Shown: in pieces, positions 53,797-63,923 of the stretch
How positions within the stretch are numbered: the first letter of the stretch is position 1
How the letters are laid out: every line of letters starts with the position of its first letter
Assembly: GCF_023805255.1 (NCBI RefSeq)
Contig: NZ_JAMSCK010000005.1
Span: 186,001 to 250,000, forward strand
DNA length: 64,000 nt
Direction of reading: 5' to 3'
Origin: Gramella jeungdoensis
Lineage (GTDB): Bacteria > Bacteroidota > Bacteroidia > Flavobacteriales > Flavobacteriaceae
Position numbers and translations under genes: made by a program
Notes under the pieces: generated by a model
The model's database searches: none
Seen by the model: only the letters and a program-made list of their open reading frames with translations
What the model was told of the DNA's origin: nothing

Positions 53797-55335
53797 TCAA
53801 CCCAGCCAGCCTTCACGATCCAGACTCCGGTATTGTATGGCTTCGCTTAGATGGTTTCCTTTTATACATTCGCTTTGTTCAAGGTCGGCTATGCTGCGTG
53901 ATACTTTAAGAATCCTGTCGTAAGCCCTGGCAGATAGGTTAAGGCGCTCCATCGCGGTCTTCAGCAGTTGTTTTGAAGCATCGTCAAGAACACAGAACTC
54001 CCTTATCTGCCTTGGTCCCATCTGCGCATTGTAATGCAAATGTTCTATATCCCTGAATCTTTCAGCCTGGACTTCCCTGGCTTTTGTAACCCGTTCCCTG
54101 ATCCTGATACTACTTTCGCCCTTTCTTTCGTCACTCAGCTTTTCAAAAGGAACCGGAGTCACTTCAATATGTATATCGATACGGTCCAGCAAAGGACCGC
54201 TGATCCTGCTTAAATATCGCTGCATTTCGGAAGCCGTGGTGGTGACCGGGGCTCCCGGATCGTTAAAGTAGCCTCCCGGACTGGGATTCATACTTGCTAC
54301 CAGCATAAAGCTCGATGGATAGGTAACCGTGAATTTTGCCCTTGAGATAGTCACCTCCCTGTCTTCCAGGGGTTGTCGCATCACTTCCAGCACCCCTCTT
54401 TTAAATTCGGGAAGTTCATCAAGAAACAAGACTCCATTATGAGAAAGGGAGATTTCACCGGGTTGAGGATAGGCTCCCCCGCCGACCAAAGCGACATCCG
54501 AAATCGTGTGATGTGGACTTCTGAAAGGCCTTTGGGACATTAAACCTATATTATCCTTTATCCTACCGGCAACACTGTGGATCTTAGTGGTCTCCAAAGC
54601 CTCCTGCAAGGTCATGGGTGGCAGAATACTTGGCAATCGCTTTGCCAGCATGGTTTTGCCGGCACCGGGAGGACCAATAAGGATAATATTATGACCACCG
54701 GCCGCGGCGATCTCCATGCATCTCTTTATGGATTCCTGACCTCTCACATCGGAAAAATCATGTTCAAAATTGTCCAGGTTATTGTAAAAGGTTTCTCTTG
54801 TATTTATCCGGGTTCTTTCTAGCTCACGGCCTTCATTAAAAAATTGGATAACCTGTGTGATATTATTCACGCCATAAACTTCAAGCCCAGCCACAATAGC
54901 CGCTTCCTGAGCGTTTTGTTCAGGCAGGATAAAACCTTTAAATCCTTCTTTCTTTGCCTGGATCGCAATGGGTAAAGCTCCCTTAATTGGCTGCAGACTC
55001 CCATCAAGCGAAAGCTCGCCCATGATAAGATAATCTGAAATATCTTCAGCTTTGATCTGCTGTGAAGCCGCAAGGATACCCAGTGCAAAGGTAAGGTCGT
55101 AAGCTGAACCCTCCTTTCGAAGATCGGCCGGGGCCATATTGATAATAATCTTCTTGCCGGGAAGTCTATAATTGTTATTCTGAAGCGCCGCAGTGATACG
55201 ATAGCTGGATTCCTTTACCGCATTATCCGGAAGACCCACCAAATGATAACCAATACCGGAGGTTACATTAACCTCAACAGTGATAGTGGTAGCCTCTACC
55301 CCAAAAACGTAGCTACCATATACCTTTACAAGCAT
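53797..55335 (-). CDS. YifB/ComM-family Mg-chelatase-like AAA ATPase
   Basis: 512 residues, standard size. N-terminal ChlI-like domain ([17 protein letters not shown]), AAA module with Walker [15 protein letters not shown] and Walker [12 protein letters not shown]-terminal Mg_chelatase_C domain ([20 protein letters not shown]). ComM homologues are helicases that promote branch migration in natural transformation. Stands alone. Confidence 0.93.
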   Translation of the reverse strand: MLVKVYGSYVFGVEATTITVEVNVTSGIGYHLVGLPDNAVKESSYRITAALQNNNYRLPGKKIIINMAPADLRKEGSAYDLTFALGILAASQQIKAEDISDYLIMGELSLDGSLQPIKGALPIAIQAKKEGFKGFILPEQNAQEAAIVAGLEVYGVNNITQVIQFFNEGRELERTRINTRETFYNNLDNFEHDFSDVRGQESIKRCMEIAAAGGHNIILIGPPGAGKTMLAKRLPSILPPMTLQEALETTKIHSVAGRIKDNIGLMSQRPFRSPHHTISDVALVGGGAYPQPGEISLSHNGVLFLDELPEFKRGVLEVMRQPLEDREVTISRAKFTVTYPSSFMLVASMNPSPGGYFNDPGAPVTTTASEMQRYLSRISGPLLDRIDIHIEVTPVPFEKLSDERKGESSIRIRERVTKAREVQAERFRDIEHLHYNAQMGPRQIREFCVLDDASKQLLKTAMERLNLSARAYDRILKVSRSIADLEQSECIKGNHLSEAIQYRSLDREGWLG

Positions 55336-55434
55336 TCTGATTTTGTTTGGACTAAAAGTAATTTATTTTCGAATACAAAGCCGAAAATTTTTTATACCTA
55401 AACGATTGATAATAATTGAATTATAAATGAAAAA

Positions 55435-56574
55435 TCAGTTCTCGGAATAGTTTAATTCGGTGCGGATTTTTCCAGGTGAATTGGCATTTTTCATTAGACT
55501 GATAGAAAAAGTAGTGCCGTGCTCTTCATCACTCTGAAGACCGACTTTTCCGCCATGAGCCTCAGCTACACTTTTAACAAGGGTAAGCCCCATGCCCCAG
55601 CTTTCTAAATTGCCGCTATTAACATCACGGCCGCGCTTAAGAAATTTGAAAATATCTGACTGATTCTTCCTGGCAATAGGTTTGCCATAGTTATGAACGC
55701 TGATAATCACCTGGTCTTCTTCATCTTCTACAGTAATAGTAACAGGCGTGCTATGAGAACCATATTTAACGGCATTGGTCACTAAATTCTCTACAACCCT
55801 TCTTACCGCGGTCCCGTCAAAAATACCTGTTATTTTTTTCGGTTTACACCTGAAGCCGATCTCATTAGTATATATCTGGGATGCCTCATTATAAACCCAC
55901 TTTAGTTCTTTAACCAGATCTATCTTTTCAAAGTTTAGGGTTATTCCTTCCCCCGCCTGTACGCTTATTGCATCCAGAAGTCCCTCCAGAAGTTCAAGGG
56001 ATTTTTCAAGACTTTTGAGCCCCATCTTTTTCAGCTTATGAAATCTTTCTTCAGAATCGCTACAGCGCAGAATATCCAATGCGAAATATGCGGTAGATAT
56101 AGGGGTTCTTATATCATGAGCCAGGGTACCCACCAGTTTCTCCCTCATTTCCTGCAAAGAGTCACTAAAGGAACTCGCTGAATTAAGCATCGCAGTCTCA
56201 AGAGTATATTTTAGTATGATGCCTACTTCTTTAGTATATACATCATTTTCAATAAGAATTTCGGTTAGCACCCTATGAAATACCACATATTCCTTAAGGA
56301 TCTGTTTTACAGTATAGTGAGAAGAAGTCGCCCGGTGCCGACCATGGTCCAGACTGTTCTTTATGATCTCTCTGTATTCTTCATGCTTCTGAATTCCTTC
56401 AAAACCGTCATACCTGGTCATTATTTCAGAAATATCATCCAGAAGATTTGGCAATTGATTGCGAACAGCCAGACTGGAGATATTAGACGCCTCAATCTCC
56501 CGTTTTACTGAGCATTCCCAATCATCCATGATCCTGCTGCTATTCTGTTTTATTATCTCGGCTGCGCGCTTCAT
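55435..56574 (-). CDS. Soluble histidine kinase with RsbRD-like N-terminal sensor
   Basis: 379 residues, no membrane helix. Residues 1-140 are all-helical and look like the RsbRD N-terminal domain (IIKQNSSRIMDDWE, SHYTVKQILKEYVVFH). HisKA with His153 in LVGTLAHDIRTPIS, and HATPase with ENLVTNAVKYG, VHNYGKPI and SWGMGLTLVKSVAEAHGG. An orphan kinase with no response regulator adjacent, presumably sensing a cytosolic signal. Confidence 0.9.
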   Translation of the reverse strand: MKRAAEIIKQNSSRIMDDWECSVKREIEASNISSLAVRNQLPNLLDDISEIMTRYDGFEGIQKHEEYREIIKNSLDHGRHRATSSHYTVKQILKEYVVFHRVLTEILIENDVYTKEVGIILKYTLETAMLNSASSFSDSLQEMREKLVGTLAHDIRTPISTAYFALDILRCSDSEERFHKLKKMGLKSLEKSLELLEGLLDAISVQAGEGITLNFEKIDLVKELKWVYNEASQIYTNEIGFRCKPKKITGIFDGTAVRRVVENLVTNAVKYGSHSTPVTITVEDEEDQVIISVHNYGKPIARKNQSDIFKFLKRGRDVNSGNLESWGMGLTLVKSVAEAHGGKVGLQSDEEHGTTFSISLMKNANSPGKIRTELNYSEN

Positions 56575-56671
56575 TATCAGTTATTTACAAATTGAAATTA
56601 ACATAAAATTTTATTTTGAGCAACCAAAGCACCAGAAATCTTAAAGCTATCTAAAAGTTCTCTTAAATAAA

Positions 56672-56699
56672 AAAAGACCCACTATGAAGCGGGCCTTTT
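56672..56699 (-). terminator. Terminator of the pfkA-gapA-kinase operon
   Basis: AAAAGACCC (56672-56680) with GGGCCTTTT (56691-56699); read on the minus strand the hairpin is followed by a run of T. Lies 25 bases after the kinase gene stop. Confidence 0.8.
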
Positions 56700-56723
56700 A
56701 TATCATTAAAAATGAGTCTTTTT

Positions 56724-57584
56724 CTAAGAAACCTTTATCACTTTTTCCCTGTAATATTCAATTAAAGCATCTATAGGTCTGCGAACGATATTCCCCAGTT
56801 TTATTCCATAAGGTTGTAATACCGCTCTAATGATATCTTCGCTGAAATAAGCGATACTTCCTATAAAGTGAACCGGAACCGAGTTTACCTGTGGATAAAG
56901 CAACACACGGGAATGAATAAAATCTGTAATCCCTTCATGAAGCAGTTTATAGAAATAACCATTTCGCTCGTTGGTGAAAATAAATTCAGCAAAATGAGCT
57001 AAATAGGTATTAGGATTATCCTTTCTATACAAATGCATTTTGATGGTATCGGAATTAAGATCGAACTTCTCCTCGAACTTTTCAGCTACTTCAGGGGGCA
57101 TTCTTTTATAGTAGTAATCTCTTATAAGTCTTTTACCAAAATAATTCCCACTGGCTTCATCCATCAGGATATACCCAAGAGAATCTACTGCCTGATGAAT
57201 GTTCTCTCCATCATAATAGCAGCTGTTTGAACCAGTTCCCAGGATACAAACTATTCCGGGCTCGGTAGTAGCGGCATGTACGGCAGCGACCGTATCTTCC
57301 ATAACCAGCACCTCATCTGCATTCGTAAAATAATTGGCTATAATACTACGAAGTAATTCCCGCGGGGTGGGTGTTCCACAACCGGCACCATAGAAATGAA
57401 CTCGTTCAATTTTATCCTTTACCTCAGAAAGTTCGGGATTTTCAGCAAGTCTCTCTTCTAGTATAGCTTCTTTAAAAACAGCAGGATTCAGCCCCTTACT
57501 TCTGGTTTTAAAAACCTGTTCCCCTTCATTGTTGAGAAGTATCCAGTCGCACTTTGTGGAGCCTCCATCAGCGATTAATATCAT
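56724..57584 (-). CDS. BadF/BadG-type ATPase, N-acetylglucosamine kinase-like
   Basis: 286 residues, ASKHA fold. Phosphate loops ADGGSTKCDWIL at the start and LGTGSNSCYYDG in the middle, hinge GYILMDEASGNYFGK. Matches the NagK-like BcrAD/BadFG family that phosphorylates N-acetylglucosamine with ATP. Third gene after pfkA and gapA, so probably feeds amino sugars into glycolysis. A long stem-loop in front of it may set its level. Confidence 0.85.
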   Translation of the reverse strand: MILIADGGSTKCDWILLNNEGEQVFKTRSKGLNPAVFKEAILEERLAENPELSEVKDKIERVHFYGAGCGTPTPRELLRSIIANYFTNADEVLVMEDTVAAVHAATTEPGIVCILGTGSNSCYYDGENIHQAVDSLGYILMDEASGNYFGKRLIRDYYYKRMPPEVAEKFEEKFDLNSDTIKMHLYRKDNPNTYLAHFAEFIFTNERNGYFYKLLHEGITDFIHSRVLLYPQVNSVPVHFIGSIAYFSEDIIRAVLQPYGIKLGNIVRRPIDALIEYYREKVIKVS

Positions 57585-57618
57585 GCGTTCATATATAATT
57601 AATAAATAAACCGAAGAT

Positions 57619-57670
57619 AATTCAGTTTAAAGCGATAAAATTAATAAATAATATGCTCTTAAACTGAATT
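57619..57670 (-). promoter_or_regulatory. Stem-loop between gapA and the sugar-kinase gene
   Basis: AATTCAGTTTAA (57619-57630) and TTAAACTGAATT (57659-57670), perfect 12-bp arms with a 28-base AT-rich loop. No T-run follows on the minus strand, so processing or mRNA stability is likelier than termination. Confidence 0.6.
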
Positions 57671-57694
57671 TCTTCAGGTTTAATAAAAAGGTTT

Positions 57695-58705
<1,011 letters not shown>

Positions 58706-58709
58706 TTAA

Positions 58710-59702
58710 TTATACCGAAGTGATGTCTGCCACCCTTCGTAATTCTTGATCAAATTCATGTCTTGGTTCTATCGCATCCTTCAGCGATATTTGAACTACT
58801 TTTTTACGTTCAACCCCAATCATGACATTATATGTTCCATTCAAAATAGCTTCCACTGCACCTACGCCTAATTTACTGGCAAGTACTCTATCAAAACAAG
58901 AGGGTTTCCCCCCTCTTTGAATATGTCCTAATACGGAAACTCTTATATCGTAATCGTAATCATCAAGATCGTCATTAATATGATCAGCAAGTTCGAAAAC
59001 ATTTTTTCCACTTTTATCACCTTCTGCGACCACAATAATACTGGAGGTTTTACCTTTTTCACGACTGATCTTTAGAGATTTCATTAGCTTGTTCAAACTA
59101 TCACTCTCCTCAGGAATCATGATTTCCTCTGCACCAGCTCCAACGCCACTATTCAGGGCAATGTCGCCAGCATCTCTTCCCATCACTTCAATAAGGAAAA
59201 GTCTGTTATGCGAACTGGCAGTATCCCTGATCTTATCTATGGCCTCAACGACCGTATTCAAAGCGGTATCATACCCCAGGGTATAATCGGTACCATTAAT
59301 ATCATTATCAATGGTGGCAGGAATTCCAACAACCGGAAAGTTATATTCATCAATTAGTAATTGAGCCCCTGTAAAGGTTCCATTCCCTCCAATCACAATA
59401 AGGGCATCAACACCAGCCGATTTTAAATTATCATAAGCCAATTTGCGTCCTTCAGGTTTTCTAAAGTCTTCACACCGGCTAGATTTAAGAAATGTTCCTC
59501 CTTTATTGATTACATTTCTTACCGAGCGTGCGTCAAGATTTTCAAAATCTCCATCAAGTAAACCCTGATAGCCTCTGTAAACTCCTGTACAATCTATTTT
59601 ATAGAAAGAACAGGCACGAACTACTGCCCTAATAGCAGCGTTCATTCCAGGAGCATCTCCCCCGGAAGTTAAAACCGCGATATTTCTAATATTTTTACTC
59701 AT
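58710..59702 (-). CDS. pfkA: 6-phosphofructokinase with unusual GGNGT nucleotide loop
   Basis: 330 residues from ATG at 59702; a TTG three codons upstream is less likely. TSGGDAPGMNAAIRAVV, IDNDINGTDYTLGYDTA and GHIQRGG are PfkA signatures. The loop that reads GGDGS in the E. coli ATP enzyme is GGNGT here (Asn107 for the Mg-coordinating Asp103), and PGTIDND is PATIDND. Gly after Asn still fits ATP rather than pyrophosphate use, but metal coordination must differ. Heads the glycolytic operon. Confidence 0.92.
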   Translation of the reverse strand: MSKNIRNIAVLTSGGDAPGMNAAIRAVVRACSFYKIDCTGVYRGYQGLLDGDFENLDARSVRNVINKGGTFLKSSRCEDFRKPEGRKLAYDNLKSAGVDALIVIGGNGTFTGAQLLIDEYNFPVVGIPATIDNDINGTDYTLGYDTALNTVVEAIDKIRDTASSHNRLFLIEVMGRDAGDIALNSGVGAGAEEIMIPEESDSLNKLMKSLKISREKGKTSSIIVVAEGDKSGKNVFELADHINDDLDDYDYDIRVSVLGHIQRGGKPSCFDRVLASKLGVGAVEAILNGTYNVMIGVERKKVVQISLKDAIEPRHEFDQELRRVADITSV

Positions 59703-59808
59703 CACGCTCAAAGCTATTCCATTTCAAAACGATAACCTAATTTCGGAAAAAACTAAAACGTTTTCGGTTAATAACTAATAAAAAAAGGTGGTTTAGCATA
59801 GGTTTTTG

Positions 59809-59842
59809 CAAATATTTATGACTTTAATTAACTTTTTGTCAA
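59809..59842 (-). promoter_or_regulatory. Possible pfkA promoter
   Basis: On the minus strand TTG (59840-59842), 23-base spacer, AATATTTG (59809-59816), one base off TAnnTTTG. The leader would be about 100 bases and contains a palindromic AAAACGTTTT (59755-59764). Confidence 0.28.
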
Positions 59843-59904
59843 AAAAAGACTACTAATACCCCCTGAAAAGTTACCTGGGTTGTTTTAAAAAGTGGAAATA
59901 AAAA

Positions 59905-59925
59905 ACCCTCACCATTGGCGAGGGT
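59905..59925 (-). terminator. Terminator of sucC
   Basis: ACCCTC (59905-59910) with GAGGGT (59920-59925); on the minus strand the hairpin, which can extend with GCCA/TGGT, is followed by TTTTTTATTT. Lies 28 bases after the sucC stop. Confidence 0.8.
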
Positions 59926-59952
59926 CATTATTTATATAAAATGAATGCTCCT

Positions 59953-61146
59953 TTAAGAAAGCACTTCCTGTACTTTATCGGCCGCTTCCTTAAATTCTAC
60001 AGCACTGTAAACTTTAAGTCCGCTATTATCGATAAGTTCTTTCGCCTTTTCAGCATTTGTTCCCTGTAGTCTTACAATGATCGGAACATTTATCGCATCT
60101 CCCATATTCTTGTAGGCATCAACAATTCCCTGCGCCACACGGTCACAACGAACAATTCCACCAAAAATATTTACCAGGATAGCTTCAACTTTATCATCCT
60201 TAAGTATAAGCCTGAAAGCCTCTTCTACTCTTTTCGCATCGGCAGTACCACCTACATCAAGGAAGTTAGCCGGTTCACCACCTGCCATTTTAATAAGGTC
60301 CATAGTTGCCATCGCAAGTCCGGCACCATTTACCATACATCCAACATTTCCGTCAAGGTCTACATAATTCAGCCCTACCTCTTTCGCTTCTACCTCAACC
60401 GGATTCTCTTCACGAATATCACGCATCTCTGCATAATCCTTATGACGGAATAATGCGTTGTCATCTAAAGTTACTTTCGCATCTACGGCAAGTATCTTAT
60501 CATCACTTGTTTTCAATACAGGGTTGATCTCAAATAGAGAAGAGTCTGATTTTTCGAAGGCTTTATATAAAGCCAACACGAATTTCACCATTTCCTTGAA
60601 GGCCTGTCCGTTTAATCCAAGATTAAAAGCGATACGACGTGCCTGGAATCCAAGGAGTCCTGTTGCAGGATCGATATCTTCAGTGAATATAAGGTGAGGT
60701 GTTTCTTCTGCAACGGTCTCAATATCCATTCCCCCTTCAGTAGAATACATGATCATGTTTCTACCTGTAGAACGATTAAGAAGTACTGACATATAGAATT
60801 CGTCTGGTTCGCTGTCTCCTGGATAATAAACATCCTCAGCTACAAGTACCTGATGAACTTTTTTACCTTCAGCAGAAGTTTGCGGAGTCACAAGGTTCAT
60901 CCCGATGATTTCTCCCGCGATCTCTTCTACTTCCTTAAGATTCTTGGCAAGCTTCACTCCACCACCTTTACCACGACCTCCGGCGTGCACCTGAGCTTTG
61001 ATCACATGCCATCCGGTTCCGGTTTGTTCGGTGAGTTCCTTTGCAGCATCAACTGCTTCTTTGGCGTTTCTTGCCACGGTACCACGTTGAATGCGTACTC
61101 CGAAGCTGCTTAATATTTCTTTTCCTTGATATTCGTGTATATTCAT
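59953..61146 (-). CDS. sucC: ADP-forming succinyl-CoA synthetase beta subunit
   Basis: 397 residues, full length. ATP-grasp domain starting MNIHEYQGKEILSSFGV, KAQVHAGGRGKGGGVKLA nucleotide loop, and the C-terminal ligase domain with NIFGGIVRCDRVAQG. TCA-cycle enzyme making ATP (or GTP) from succinyl-CoA. The alpha subunit gene sucD is not adjacent, which is usual in this group. A clear promoter lies upstream. Confidence 0.97.
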   Translation of the reverse strand: MNIHEYQGKEILSSFGVRIQRGTVARNAKEAVDAAKELTEQTGTGWHVIKAQVHAGGRGKGGGVKLAKNLKEVEEIAGEIIGMNLVTPQTSAEGKKVHQVLVAEDVYYPGDSEPDEFYMSVLLNRSTGRNMIMYSTEGGMDIETVAEETPHLIFTEDIDPATGLLGFQARRIAFNLGLNGQAFKEMVKFVLALYKAFEKSDSSLFEINPVLKTSDDKILAVDAKVTLDDNALFRHKDYAEMRDIREENPVEVEAKEVGLNYVDLDGNVGCMVNGAGLAMATMDLIKMAGGEPANFLDVGGTADAKRVEEAFRLILKDDKVEAILVNIFGGIVRCDRVAQGIVDAYKNMGDAINVPIIVRLQGTNAEKAKELIDNSGLKVYSAVEFKEAADKVQEVLS

Positions 61147-61180
61147 AATCAGCTATTTCTTCTGGATTAGTTACGGAGAG

Positions 61181-61211
61181 CAAAAGTAACAAATACATAC
61201 TATTGTACCAA
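61181..61211 (-). promoter_or_regulatory. sucC promoter
   Basis: On the minus strand TTG (61209-61211), 20-base spacer, TACTTTTG (61181-61188), a full match to TTG-N17-23-TAnnTTTG. The start codon lies 34 bases downstream of the -7 box. Confidence 0.72.
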
Positions 61212-61283
61212 TCTTTTTTGAGCATCTTAACTCTCAGTAAACCTGCCGGTTTCAGAACAGGTCTTTCTTTTCAAAAAAGACTC

Positions 61284-61311
61284 TTTTCTACGAAAAGGTT
61301 ATCGTAGAAAA
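61284..61311. promoter_or_regulatory. Dyad upstream of the MFS transporter gene
   Basis: TTTTCTACGA (61284-61293) and TCGTAGAAAA (61302-61311), perfect 10-bp arms, 8-base spacer, 61 bases before the gene; GGATTAATCC follows at 61314-61323. Candidate repressor site for the exporter; no regulator gene is next to it. Confidence 0.5.
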
Positions 61312-61372
61312 TTGGATTAATCCTACCATTGAAAGCTATTCTCTTGTAAATTAGGCACTTAATTTTCAAGCT

Positions 61373-62548
61373 ATGAAAAAGGCCTTATTAGCACTTGCGA
61401 TCGGTGGATTTGGAATTGGAATGACAGAATTCGTGATAATGGGGATTCTCCCTGAAGTGGCTCAGGCCCTGGAGGTATCAATTCCCAGGGCAGGACATTT
61501 CATCTCGGCATACGCCCTGGGTGTTGTGGTGGGAGCTCCTTTGCTTACGGCTTTTGGAAGCAAATGGCCTGCGCATAAGGTCCTTCTGGCGCTTATGCTA
61601 TGGTTCACAGTATTCAATACGCTCTCAGCCTTTTCAAATTCATATCTGTTATTATTAATTTCCAGATTTCTTTCCGGGCTACCTCATGGAGCATTCTTCG
61701 GAATAGGTGCCGTAGTTGCAGGAAGGCTGGCAAAACCAGGAAAGGATGCGCAGGCAATCGCCATGATGTTTACCGGACTTACAGTGGCAAACGTTCTTGG
61801 GGTTCCCCTCGGAACCTGGCTGGGCCAGAATTTTAACTGGGGAGTCTCTTTCCTGGCAGTTGGCATCGTAGGTGTTCTTGCTGTTCTAAGCATCAGATTC
61901 TGGATGCCGGAACTGCCTAAAGCTACTTCCAATGGCTTCAAAAAAGACCTGAAGGTCCTGAAAAAGACAGAGCTTTGGATGGTGATACTACTTACAACCA
62001 TTGGAACCGGAGGTTTCTTTGCCTGGTACAGTTATATAGCTCCGCTTATTACAGATGTTGCGGGGCACGATGAAAGTATTGTAAGCTATGCAATGATACT
62101 TGCCGGACTAGGAATGGTGGTTGGAAATCTATTAGGTGCAAAACTGGCTGAAATGTTCAGTCCTATAAATGCAGTGATCATCTCTCTCATGCTGATGGTG
62201 ATCGCACTGATTTCTAACACTTTTATTGCTTATAACCAGATCGGGGTTCTCGTGATGACCTTTATATTACCAGTGATCGCTTTTTGTATTGCTACCCCTA
62301 TCCAAATGGCGGTGATTAATTCGGCAAAGGGATCTGAAATGCTTGGCTCTTCACTTAACCAGAGTGCCTTTAATATGGGGAATGCAAGTGGTGCCTACCT
62401 GGCTGGTTTGCCTATAGCATATGGATACGGAATTGTATCTGCTCAGTATGTGGGTGCAGCAATGGCAGGTATAGGAATTCTGATCGGTATAGGTGTTATT
62501 CTCATCAGGAAGCAGAATACGGCAAGGTTGGAAATGAGTAGTTCTTAA
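61373..62548 (+). CDS. MFS exporter, DHA1/AraJ-like
   Basis: 391 residues, 12 membrane helices. Start GGFGIGMTEFVIMGILPEVA and the LSGLPHGAFFGIGAVVAGRL and VLGVPLGTWLGQ (motif C-like) segments match the AraJ/YdhP sugar or drug exporter group. Inner-membrane proton antiporter; substrate unknown. Confidence 0.9.
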   Translation: MKKALLALAIGGFGIGMTEFVIMGILPEVAQALEVSIPRAGHFISAYALGVVVGAPLLTAFGSKWPAHKVLLALMLWFTVFNTLSAFSNSYLLLLISRFLSGLPHGAFFGIGAVVAGRLAKPGKDAQAIAMMFTGLTVANVLGVPLGTWLGQNFNWGVSFLAVGIVGVLAVLSIRFWMPELPKATSNGFKKDLKVLKKTELWMVILLTTIGTGGFFAWYSYIAPLITDVAGHDESIVSYAMILAGLGMVVGNLLGAKLAEMFSPINAVIISLMLMVIALISNTFIAYNQIGVLVMTFILPVIAFCIATPIQMAVINSAKGSEMLGSSLNQSAFNMGNASGAYLAGLPIAYGYGIVSAQYVGAAMAGIGILIGIGVILIRKQNTARLEMSSS

Positions 62549-62608
62549 GTCTTAGAGGTCGTTTCAGAAATAACAAATAATATAAATCGGTTATATTTGA
62601 TATATCAC

Positions 62609-62640
62609 TTGTCTAACAACAGATAAGTAAGTTATTTTTG
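62609..62640 (+). promoter_or_regulatory. lysA promoter
   Basis: TTG (62609-62611), 21-base spacer, TATTTTTG (62633-62640), 19 bases before the lysA ATG. Full match to the Bacteroidota consensus. A second TATATTTG (62592-62599) has no TTG partner. Confidence 0.75.
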
Positions 62641-62659
62641 CGCAAAATATTTAAGAACG

Positions 62660-63892
62660 ATGACCCAAAAGGACCTCCTTTCAATAGCAGAAGAATTCGG
62701 CAGCCCGGTATATGTTTATGATGCGGAAAAGATCATTTCGCAATACAAAAGACTCACCTCTGCTTTTAACGTAAATGAACTTAGGATACATTATGCCGTG
62801 AAGGCACTTTCAAATATCTCCATTCTGAAACTTTTGAATTCAATTGGATGCGGGCTTGACACCGTATCGGTTCAGGAAGTAAAACTGGGGATTGAAGCGG
62901 GAGTGGATCCTTCCAAGATTATCTATACACCAAATGGTGTTTCCCTGGAGGAGATTGAAGAAGTTGTGAAATTGGGTGCCCAGATAAATATCGATAATCT
63001 ATCGATCCTGGAGCAGTTTGGAACCAGGCATCCTGAAATTCCGGTATGTATAAGGATCAACCCTCATGTGATGGCCGGAGGGAATTCCAAGATCTCTGTA
63101 GGTCATATAGATTCAAAGTTCGGTATAAGTATTCACCAGATGCCTCATCTGCTTCGAATAGTTGAAAATACCGGGATGCATATCAACGGGATACATATGC
63201 ATACGGGAAGTGACATTCTTGATATCGGAGTTTTCCTTTATGCTTCTGAAATACTTTTTGAAGCTGCCAAGAATTTCAAGGAACTTGAATTCATAGATTT
63301 TGGAAGCGGATTTAAAGTACCTTACCGTGAAGGGGATATTGAGACCGATATTGAGGACCTTGGTGCGCAGCTTACCAAAAAGTTCGATAAATTCTGCAAG
63401 GAATACGGCTGTGAACTGGCCCTTGCTTTTGAACCAGGTAAATACCTGGTAAGTGAATCGGGAAAATTCCTTGCAAAGGTCAATGTGATCAAACAAACTA
63501 CCTCTACCGTATTTGCCGGAATTGACACAGGTTTCAATCATTTGATAAGGCCTATGTTCTATGGTTCTCATCATGATATCACCAATATTTCCAATCCCGA
63601 GGCCAAGGCCCGTTTTTATAGCGTAGTGGGTTATATCTGTGAAACGGACACATTTGCCAGTAACCGGAAAATATCTGAAATACGGGAAGGAGATATTCTC
63701 AGTTTTAGTAATGCGGGAGCCTATTGTTTCTCCATGGCCAGTAACTTTAACTCAAGATATCGCCCACCGGAAGTGCTATGGTATAAAGGAAAAGCCCACC
63801 TCATCAGAGAGCGGGAAACCTTTGAGGATCTTACACGCCATCAGGTAGTGATGGACTTTAAGGATTCCAAGAAACTTGTGGAGAAAAATTAA
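62660..63892 (+). CDS. lysA: Diaminopimelate decarboxylase
   Basis: 410 residues, fold-III PLP enzyme. PLP lysine in IHYAVKALSN (about residue 48), HMHTGSD, the glycine loop FGSGF, EPGKYLVSESG and the C-terminal GAYCFSMASNFNSRYRP with the active-site Cys of the neighbouring subunit replaced by the family's YCFSM pattern. Last step of lysine synthesis. Own promoter and own terminator, so monocistronic. Confidence 0.94.
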   Translation: MTQKDLLSIAEEFGSPVYVYDAEKIISQYKRLTSAFNVNELRIHYAVKALSNISILKLLNSIGCGLDTVSVQEVKLGIEAGVDPSKIIYTPNGVSLEEIEEVVKLGAQINIDNLSILEQFGTRHPEIPVCIRINPHVMAGGNSKISVGHIDSKFGISIHQMPHLLRIVENTGMHINGIHMHTGSDILDIGVFLYASEILFEAAKNFKELEFIDFGSGFKVPYREGDIETDIEDLGAQLTKKFDKFCKEYGCELALAFEPGKYLVSESGKFLAKVNVIKQTTSTVFAGIDTGFNHLIRPMFYGSHHDITNISNPEAKARFYSVVGYICETDTFASNRKISEIREGDILSFSNAGAYCFSMASNFNSRYRPPEVLWYKGKAHLIRERETFEDLTRHQVVMDFKDSKKLVEKN

Positions 63893-63895
63893 AGT

Positions 63896-63923
63896 AAAAA
63901 AGCAGCCGATCGGCTGCTTTTTT
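63896..63923. terminator. Terminator after lysA
   Basis: Self-complementary GCAGCCGATCGGCTGC (63902-63917) flanked by six A and a run of T; strong and bidirectional. The remaining 77 bases to the window end show nothing recognisable. Confidence 0.92.
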
